A DNA stretch of 64,000 nt from Pyrocephalus nanus (taxonomy: Eukaryota > Chordata > Aves > Passeriformes > Tyrannidae), in NCBI GenBank assembly GCA_038380795.1, contig CM076263.1:1751001-1815000 (forward strand), written 5' to 3'. Numbering within the stretch: position 1 is the first letter of the stretch; each line of letters starts with the position of its first letter. The translations under genes and the position numbers were made by a program. Under the pieces are notes generated by a model. It searched no databases, was not told the origin of the DNA, and saw nothing but the letters and a program-made list of their open reading frames with translations. Shown one piece after another: positions 55,964 to 64,000 of the stretch.

Positions 55964-56175
55964 AAATTGGAAGGGTCCCATAAGGATCACTGAATCCAAC
56001 TCCCTGCTCCTTGCAGAACTACCTAAACCTAAGAGCATCATCCAAATGCACCTTGAACTCTGTCAGGCTCGGGGCCATAACCACATCCCTGAGCAGCCTG
56101 TTCCAGGGACTGACCACCCCCTGGGTGAAGAGCCCATTCCTGATGTCCAGTCTAAACTTCCAGTTTGTTCCATGA
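55964..56175 (-). mobile_element. CR1 fragment, reverse, joined tail to tail
   Basis: Reverse copy starting 'aattggaagggtcccataag' immediately after the forward copy's tail. It goes on with 'ccaaatgcaccttgaactct', 'cctgagcagcctgttccagg' and 'tcctgatgtccagtctaaac'. The wording differs from all other copies here, so it is a further subfamily. The right border is approximate. Confidence 0.8.
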
Positions 56176-56704
56176 TGCCTTGGCTTTGTCCATGGGGTCA
56201 AAGTTATTGACACCTTGCTGGATGTCAATAACTGTGCTTCACATCCCCAGTGGGGTTCTCTCCAGCCCCTGGCTCCCATGGGTTTTGAGTGGGAGCCACA
56301 GGATGGAGGTAGCTCTGTTGGAAACCTCTTGGACTTCCCTGGAGGCACTTCCCAGGCTGCTGGGACTGAGTGCCTTGAAGCTAAATGAGCTGTTGGCTGG
56401 TTGGTTAGGAAAGAAACAGGAGACACTTTGGGAGGCAGGAAAAAGGTCATTTATCCTGTTGCTGCTCATCCTTGTTAATTCATTGTTTCCGTTGAAAACC
56501 CTGCACTTAGCTGCTTCATGAATGAACCCAGTGTCTGTGCCTCCAAAAACAACTTGGCTTGGTGAAAAATAAGACCTCCTTTCACCTCCTCTCTGCTCTG
56601 CTGTGTTTTCTCCCCCATCCCTTGTTTTCTTTCACTCACATCCATCCTGCCTGGGTGGGAGTCCAGGGTGTCCCTGTGGAGTGGGGCAGGAGCTCAGGGG
56701 CTGG
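56176..56704. other. Unique noncoding DNA
   Basis: May include a further decayed stretch of the preceding CR1 copy up to about 56270. No gene is recognised. Confidence 0.4.
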
Positions 56705-56918
56705 AATCACAGAAGCACAGAACAGTTTGGGTTGGAAGGAACCCCTGAAGGCCATCGAGTCCAACCCCCTGCCACGGGCAGGGACACCTTCCACTATCCC
56801 AGGTTGCTCCAGGCCTCGTCTAGTCTGGCCTTGGACGCTTCCAGGGATGGGGCAGCCACAGCTTCTCTTGGCATCCTGTGCTGGTGTTTTATTGCCCTCT
56901 GCATAAAGAATTTCAGCC
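56705..56918 (-). mobile_element. CR1 3'-end fragment, reverse
   Basis: Reverse copy: 'aatcacagaagcacagaaca', 'gccacgggcagggacacctt', 'ccactatcccaggttgctcc', 'cttccagggatggggcagcc', ending near 'gcataaagaatttc'. Confidence 0.92.
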
Positions 56919-57859
56919 CAGGGGCTGCTCTGTAAGCACCCCCTCTGTTTGCTGGGCTGGGACTGCAGAGGCTCTCACAATCCAAAGGGAATGGGAAAAC
57001 CTAAAGGAGAGGTTTGGGAAAGGGGAAATGACTCAGCTGTGTGGCAGGAGGGACGTCAAGGAGGAAGGGTGGGTAGGGAGATTCAGATAGAACTGGGAGC
57101 CTTTGTGGGAAGGGGTTAGAGGGGACAGAGGGTGACCTGGATGCTGTGATGTGACTTAGACATTGCCCAGATGTGGCAGCTCTGGTGAGTAAACCCTTTT
57201 CCAGCAAGGGCCCAGGTGTGGAAGGGCAGATGGAGCAGAGGAAAGGTCTCTGCTGAGTGGTAGCTTCTCTCCTAATGCCCTTTAGCAGCTGGAATGGAGG
57301 AGAGCTGGCACCACATCAACAGTGAGCTCTCCAAGGACCATCTGTGAGCCAAGGGCAATGAGAACAATTACCAGCCAGAGGAAAATATCACTGAGAGAGA
57401 GGCTGGAAAAAGCTGTGGGGGAGGCTTGGAGCCAAGCAGAGGCAAGGAAAAGGGGATCTCAAAGCTAGTGAGTGGCCAGAGAAAGTACACTGTGGGTGTT
57501 TTTGATCTCCCTATCTCAGAACACAAGGTCTGTTTGAGGAAGCAGCCGTGTCCATGAGAAAATGTTTTCCCGTCGGGTTGGGTCTGTGAAACTGAGTGCC
57601 AGGGGATGCCTCCAAAGCTGGAAATTTAACACTCAGATAAGGCTTGGATGTTGTTTGGGAATGGCAATGAAAACAAGAGCTAAAAATGAGATTTGGAAGC
57701 AGGGTTACCGTTTAAAACAATCTTGAGCTTGTTGGAGCTGAGAGAGCACCTTCTAGGAAGCACAGCTGGGGTTTGGTGCATCAGTTTTGGGCTGTTTAGG
57801 GCGAGTGGTGAACCCTGGATGTGACCTAAAGCCATAATGCCCAGCTCCTTGGGCTCTTC
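56919..57859. other. Unique noncoding DNA
   Basis: Purine-leaning but unstructured sequence. No gene or repeat is recognised. Confidence 0.45.
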
Positions 57860-58240
57860 AGAGAGTGGGTGCTGTTCAGCCTGTATAAGAGAAGGTTCCA
57901 GGGAGACCTGAGAGCCCCTTCCAGGGCCTAAAGGGGCTCCAAGAGCTGAAGAGGGACTGGGGACAAGGGATGGAGGGACAGGACAAGGCAGAACGGCTTC
58001 CCACTGCCAGAGGGGAGGTTTATATTAGAGATTGTGAAGAAGTTCTTCACTATAAGGGTGGCACAGGTTGCCCAGAGAAGCTGTGGCTGCCTCTGGATTC
58101 CTGGAAGTGTTGAAGGCCAGGTTGGATGGGGCTTGGAGCAACCTGGTATAGTGGAAGGTGCCCCTGCCCATGGCAGATGGTGGAATGAGGCAAGCTTTAA
58201 GGTCTCTTCCAACCCAAACCATTCTGGGACTCTGTGATTG
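57860..58240 (+). mobile_element. CR1 LINE fragment, near-complete 3' end
   Basis: Forward copy of about 380 bases: 'ctgttcagcctgtataagag', 'ggcctaaaggggctccaaga', 'ttcccactgccagaggggag', 'gcacaggttgcccagagaag', 'gttggatggggcttggagca', ending 'ccaacccaaaccattctggg' and 'actctgtgattg'. It belongs to the same subfamily as the copies at 25451 and 34459. Confidence 0.93.
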
Positions 58241-61216
58241 CTGGCCTTGTCCACGGAGCTTTTCTCCCAGGAATCCTGCCAGCAGGGAGAGTGGCTTTGA
58301 AGCTTTTCCCAGGGCAGGGAAGAAACCAAGAAAAGAGTAGATATTTCCTAAGAGGAATCTGGCTGGTCCATCTGGTACTCCCAAAAAGGCTGGTGAGATG
58401 GCACAGCACCGAGGAAGGCTGTAAAAGATTGGAGTGTAGGCATCAAAGTGGAAGGTGATTAAAACCCAAGCAAAATAGCACAAGGATGGTCTCCGGGGAG
58501 GGAGGAAGTCTGGCAGAACTCCATGGGGGAGGGTTAGAAAAGGGAGGCTGGAAATTAAAACAGTGCAGTGATGAAGGTCAAGTGTATCTCCAAGGCTTTG
58601 GAAACAAGGAGTAACACTAACTCTGAGCTGCAGCAACTGCTACTTCGGGGAAAGGGGGATGGGAGGGAAACAGTGCTTTGCTAAATGGTTAGAAATAAAT
58701 TGGTGTATAAACCTGTAGTGTTTGTTTCCTGAGTCTGAGGTCTAGAGCTGCTGCTGAGCCTGGTTAGGCTGATGTTAACTGGGTTTGCTGAGGCTTTGCA
58801 GGTTTTTAAGCCAAGCCTCCCTTTCGGATAGTCCTGGCTGTAAACTCTCCTTCTCTATCCTGTCCTGGAGGGAGACTGAAGGTGCTGCTTTTCAGACCTC
58901 TTGCTTAAGTGCTTTGGTGTCTCTTTTCTTCCACAGCCCTAGAGTGTTTAGGAGGGAATCTGAAAGGGAAAGGGCTGATTGGATCACCTCATCCTTGATA
59001 TCTCCACTTCATCAGTGTCACCCCAACTTGCTTAGGCTGCAAGCCCCTCCAGAGTCTGTCGTCCTTCCAGGGCTCTTCTCGAGTGACTCCTTTCCCAAGG
59101 GGTCAGGATTCCTTGTCTCTCCCTTCCACTGCATCCCACCCAGCTGCAGAACAAAGTCCTCCCTGTTAATGAGGCTCGTTAGGCTCGCACGGGGGAGTGG
59201 ACACATGCTGCATCCCTAATTCCCTGCTCCCGACTGTTCCAGCCATCCCTGCTCCGCCCTTCAGCTGGGGTTATGCCTGCTCTGTGGCATGGATTTAGGG
59301 GGTGTCAAAGCAAGGTGTGGGGTCACCTGGGGGGGGCCACCACCCTGTCCTCACCATGAGCAAGAGCCTGTGGTGATGGGGTTCAGGGGTGGGCAAGGGG
59401 AGGTGCTGCCACAGCTTTCAGTCTCCACTCTCCAGCTAAAATCTTTCTACAGAGTTTCTACAGAGTTTTCAGTGCACCCACACACCTTCTAGCTCAAGGA
59501 GTCTCCAGCAGTAGGCCGTGCAGGTGTGGCATGGTGTTTGAACGGGTCAGAATTCGGTGTTGGAATGGCTTGGAAGTGCCCTCACCCCCCCCCCCCCCCA
59601 GAGCTGTGGTGTGGCTGGCGGGGGCCAGCTCTGGTCCACGCAGGTTTGCTGTGGGATTGCAGACCCACTGCCCTTCCCCAGGGACCCTCTGCAGTCAGGG
59701 CCACCTCCTCAGCCTGGAGCAGCTGATATTTGGGTGCAAGTTACCCCCAGCTAACCTGGACAGGCCACCCCACCGCCAGCATGGTGGTTGCAAGGTCTGG
59801 GCTCCCATCACTTCCACGGCAAGCTGAGTACGATCCGAGTGGAGGAGCCCTTAGCAAGACCAAGCACTGCAGAATAGCCTTTCAGTGTAGGGCACATCTC
59901 TCATGATTACACTTCCTGAAGCGACTTCTTCTCATTTGCAGTGCCTTGACCTAAAGACCTGTCCCAGCAGGAGGAGATCAGGTGGAAATCATGGTGCTCC
60001 CCTTCTTCTGCAAAGCTCCTGATTGCCTTTTTGTTTCTTTGCTGGCCTTCTCTGTTCCCGTTGTCTTGTGATGGGGGTGTTTTTTAAATAAGTAGGTTTG
60101 GAAACAGCAAGACCATGGAGATAAGAGCCGAGATGACTCCTGTGCTCCGCTCAGAGATTCATTACCTGCTCCCATGTAAGCCAGGAGAGAAGCAAGCCTG
60201 CTTTTCTTTTTCTTTTTTTGTTAATAAAAGTACTGCACTGGGAATTTTTAAAAGTCAAATTAAAGCACAGAAGGACCTGAGAAAGTGTGGGGGCTACAAA
60301 CTAGTGCTGGAGGTAAAAAGGGACTCATTAAAACAGGAATTATTTAGGAGAACAAACTGGAACACCATTATACAAAGTGTCACCAACTCATTTTCATTTC
60401 ACTGAGTCCAGCCTAGTGTTTGGCTGCACTTGATAAATGAGTCTGCTTTACTTCTCCTCCTTCTCTTTTTTTTTTTTTTTTTTCTCCACGGAGTTGGGGG
60501 GGGGAGTGTGAAAATATGCAATTACAGTTTCAACCTGTTGAAAAAAATCAAATTCCTCTGGAGCAGCCAGAGTAAAACCTTTCAGGTCTTGCACATCTGC
60601 CCAGATGCGAAATCATCTGCTTAAAGCTGGGTGCCTGGGTGAGCATTCGGGGTCCCTGTTGCTGAATTTGGGAGGGGGCTGCCAGGGGGTGCTCAGACCA
60701 ACCCCGACACAGCTCCTGCTTATGCAGCATCCCTCAGCCAACCTGCCTGATGTGCTGGCTGAGTAAGGGCTTTAAGACAAGAAGCCTTTGTCTGCTGTGG
60801 TTATTTAATTTTATTTTTTTCCCCTCCTCTCTTCTAAGTAATTTACTCTGGCTGTGCTGTCTCTTGGGCTTGACTGGAGCGGGGAAGGGGGGGGGGGGGA
60901 TGTTCTGCCTCGTCAAGCGTTAATTGTGGCGGAGGAAAAACACTCCGGCCCAGGGAGCTGGATTGGAGCTGAGGGGAAAGGTGGGAGTGGAGGTAATATC
61001 TTTTTCGGAGGGATGGCGTATTTGTGGTTGTTCTGCGCTCCTCATGGATGCAGAGCCAGGGAGGGAGAGTAGGTGGAAGGCAGGCAGGGCAGTGAGCAGG
61101 GGGGCACTCCCTGGCGGGGCTCTCACCCGCTGAGGACTTTGTGATGGGCACAGACATTTGAAGGCACACTAAAGGAGTGATGCTGTGGCAATCCTGTCCC
61201 CCTGCTAGTGCGTGGG
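58241..61216. other. Unique noncoding DNA with homopolymer runs
   Basis: A run of 15 C lies at 59585-59599, a run of about 17 T near 60466-60482 and a run of 13 G at 60887-60899. The 60100-60420 part is repeat-free and AT-rich. The 58025-58636(-) open frame overlaps CR1 and has no other content. No gene is recognised. Confidence 0.45.
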
Positions 61217-61366
61217 ATCATAGAATCACAGAATGGTTGGGGTTGGAAGGGACCTTAAAGGCCATCTCACTCCAACCCCGTGCCATGGTCAGGGACACCT
61301 TCCACTATCCCAGGCTGCTTCAAGCCAAATCCAACCCGGCCTTGAATGTTTACAGGGATGAGGCAA
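61217..61366 (-). mobile_element. CR1 3'-end fragment, reverse
   Basis: Reverse copy with two tail units intact: 'atcatagaatcacagaatgg', 'ttggggttggaagggacctt', 'gccatggtcagggacacctt', 'ttgaatgtttacagggatga'. Confidence 0.93.
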
Positions 61367-63744
61367 ATAAATTCAGTTGAGATAGAACATGCAGCCCAAA
61401 ACTGGTGGTTCTTTGAGGAGATGAAGTCTACAGTGAGCTGCTGGCAGGTTGGGTGGTAGGAGCCACAACAGGGAAGGTAATCCGGGGTCCAAGGCCTTTG
61501 GCTGGTACCTGATGCATCTTCCCAGCAGCATTTGCAGATGAGACCCCAGGTGGTCTTTTTTGGATGAACATCTCTTTTTTTACCTTGCATCTGGGCAGCC
61601 CAACAAGCTGGCTGCAGCATTCTTGAAGAAGGCTTCTCCATTGGTATGGATCACCTCACCAAAGCTGGTTTTTGGAATTCAGTAATTTTAAGACAAATTG
61701 GCTTTTTTTTTTTTTTTTCCCCCTCCAAAGGTTGAAACATATTATTATGTCTAGCATTAGGTAAGATTTTTGATTTAATGACTTATCCCTTAAATTCCCC
61801 TTCAGCAGTAACGGTGTATCCTAATCCTCTGCTCAGGTGTTGATGGATGGGACCTATTTGGGTTAAACATCTGGGATTTCAGTTGTTGACCCCATTCTCT
61901 CCCTGGAGGAAGGACAGTCATAGGAGCCCTTAAGGGACATGGTGAGCATCAAGTTCTCCATCACTGGTTAGTGGCAAAGTCAAATGGAAACATGGGGTGC
62001 CCTCAGCCAGACTTCAACTCCCACAGGGAACTCTGAATGTTTGGGACACGTGCACTGTTAAGAAGCCCTCTGCAAATCATAACAGATGGGAAAAAAAATA
62101 GGTTGGAGGCTAAATTCTTCCTTGAGTCTGATTCAGGAGGACAAAAAGACACGAGGGCAAAAATTTCCTGCTTTTTTGCAAGGCTGCTTCACAGCAGAGC
62201 TGTTGTCTAGCTCTGCTACACTGGTGCATCTGGAGATGAGTAATCCTTTGAGTTTGGCTCAGGCTGGGGTTAGGGAAAAAACCTCCCAGATCACTCTCCA
62301 GGGGCCCACTGAGATGCCACAGAGTCAGTCCTGCATGAGACCCTCCCCCCCTATCCTTGCTGCTCCAGTGACCACTGTGAGGTCTCATAAAGTTGTCTAA
62401 CCTTTGTGTGCCTGCTGTGGTCATGAGATTGATCAGGGCTTTTCTGGATTTTGAGGTGGAGGGCTTTCCCCTCATCTTTTTCACGACTGAGCAGGTCTGG
62501 TCCCTTCCAAGGCAGCTGCAGAAGCAGCAGGGAGAAGGTACCAAACTGCCCTTCCAGACCCAGCAGAAGACACAAGTGAAGGCTGGGCAAGAAACCCCGC
62601 TCCTGTGACATGGGATGGTGTGTCCAAACCACTAAGGGACCCATTTCTTTCTCCTGTGGTGCCCTGAATACCAAAAACATGGACCTGCCCTTGGGATTTG
62701 AGAGTAAGGAATACACATGAGCTGGTGGGCGTGCACCCTCCTCTCTCCCACAGAGCCCTCTTCTGCTCTGAACCTAGAGAAATGCAGTCTCCCATGAATT
62801 TGCTAAGCCCCACATCTCAGAACCCTTCCCCAGAATCCACCTAAGCAAGGGATGGATGTTGGCTGGCCATGCCCAGGACAAGCAGCTTTTCCCACACACC
62901 ATGTGCCCCATATGAGTATGAATAGCTTCTGGTTTTCTAGGATGAGAGAGTAAAAATAAACAAAAATAAAACTCAGTTGAATTGGTGATACCTCAGAAAA
63001 AAAAGGTAGTACCTCTTCAGGTAGAAGAGATGGTTCTTTAGATGTTGCAAGGGATAGTGTAAGCGATAGTGGTGTAACTATGAAGTGGCTTCAATGAGGG
63101 TTGTTTGAGCATAAAGGTTTCTAAAAACCTTTTCTTTCAGCTGCTAGGCTTCTGGGTTTGGAGCAGTGGACAAGACCTACGTGCCCAAGTCTGTGGTGCT
63201 GCCCGTGGGGATGCTCCCTCCATGCCTGGTGCCTCTGTGCTTCCCTTTGGGATGTCACTGAGGTGTTCACCCGCACACCAAGTGTTGTGTTCTCCCAAGG
63301 AGAAGCTAAGGCCCAGGGGATATGAAAGGCCAGATGGGATATTCCTGTTAGAAAAAGCTGGTTAAAGCTTTAGGTGATTTCCTTGGGTTGCAAAGGTCAG
63401 TGTCAGAATTAAGTATGGAAAGGGCTGGTCTGGGCAACGTGCCCTGTCCTAGGCAATGCCCAACCCCAGATGCTGCAGGGTACTGCAGTATGGAGTCATC
63501 CATCCTGACCCTTCTCATCCCAGGCTCCAGTTTATCTCCTGATAACCAGTCCAAGGATTTTTTTCTGGTTTTTCCACCACCTGCTTCAGCATCACCTCCC
63601 CGATTCTGAGCATCCCACCCTTTTTATTTCACTGACTGTCCCCTTCTTCATACCCTCTGAGGTGGAGTGATGACCCCAGCCAGATGCTTGGTTGCCACTG
63701 TCTCTGCTCTACTCAGGTGGCTTGGCCTCTCCTGTTTGTGTAGC
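61367..63744. other. Unique noncoding DNA
   Basis: A T-run of about 17 lies at 61703-61719. Otherwise no gene, repeat or notable motif is recognised in about 2.4 kb. Confidence 0.45.
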
Positions 63745-64000
63745 ACATAGCTGATTTATCAGCAGCGATGTTATATTTGCTGCCAGATAAGAAAATGCTG
63801 AACGCTGGGGCTGGGATTGAGCCTTGTGAAATCCCCCTGGAAACAGCCCTATTCCCCTCTGACAGCTATTTGTTGAGATCACTTCTGAATCCCCTGCACA
63901 TGTGCTTTATTCTCATAATACAGCTTTCTTTTTATAATCAACATGCCACGCCGCAGTAAATCAAATGCCGTACAAAAGCCTAGGTATGCTATCTCTAAGC
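63745..64000 (-). mobile_element. Ancient LINE reverse-transcriptase relic, reverse
   Basis: Read on the minus strand, the order of phrases follows the palm part of a CR1/L3-type reverse transcriptase. 'cctaggcttttgtacggcat' lies where such elements encode the YLDFxKAFD motif, then a stretch comparable to the 'hdILIkKLe' helix. About 45 codons later 'ccagggggatttcacaag' lies where SGVPQGSxLGP is encoded. Stops interrupt the frame (for example after the first motif), so it is dead coding sequence. The element is cut by the window edge. Confidence 0.55.

Overview
The window is vertebrate nuclear DNA, almost certainly from a neognath bird and probably a passerine. The deciding signal is about 36 short copies of the CR1 non-LTR retrotransposon, the main interspersed repeat of bird genomes. 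Nearly all are 5'-truncated, and most keep the CR1 3' end, whose terminal 8-bp motif reads like ATTCTGTG. On the + strand a forward copy ends in a phrase like 'cccttccaacccaaacc' followed by 'attctgtgattc'. A reverse copy begins with 'atcacagaatggtttggg' and runs backwards. The species cannot be named from the sequence.

No complete gene, rRNA, tRNA, bacterial-type operon or CRISPR array is visible in 64 kb. The open frames are short. The longest lie in low-complexity pyrimidine tracts or in CR1 copies, and none reads as a recognisable cellular protein. The only candidate for host coding sequence is a 58-bp block at 46557-46614 with textbook splice sites on both sides; it is a weak call and I cannot name a gene for it. 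The window therefore looks like intergenic DNA or the inside of a large intron.

Layout: 1-16 kb holds about a dozen CR1 fragments in mostly unique, AT-rich DNA. Two long polypyrimidine tracts lie at 16.42-16.91 kb and 17.83-18.16 kb. From 18 to 26 kb there are CR1 copies retaining the end of the reverse-transcriptase ORF, an AATAAA plus A26 signature at 21.2 kb, and a G/T-only tract at 24.83-25.08 kb. From 26 to 40 kb there are a CAG repeat, an AT hairpin, a G-quadruplex motif, a TTTTA repeat and several blocks that look like conserved regulatory DNA. From 40 to 50 kb lie the longest CR1 copy (43.07-43.55 kb), the candidate exon and a 277-bp pentanucleotide array that abuts a CR1 3' end. From 50 to 64 kb there are more CR1 fragments, unique AT-rich blocks and, at the right edge, a decayed reverse-transcriptase fragment of an ancient LINE.

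There is no pathway or gene system to describe. The functional potential lies in possible distal enhancers within the unique blocks, called here only from sequence texture and motifs and needing comparative alignment, and in the history of the retrotransposons. I found no convincing new biological system. The most informative features are the microsatellite arrays seeded beside CR1 copies, the candidate micro-exon, the possible retrocopy and the ancient LINE relic.
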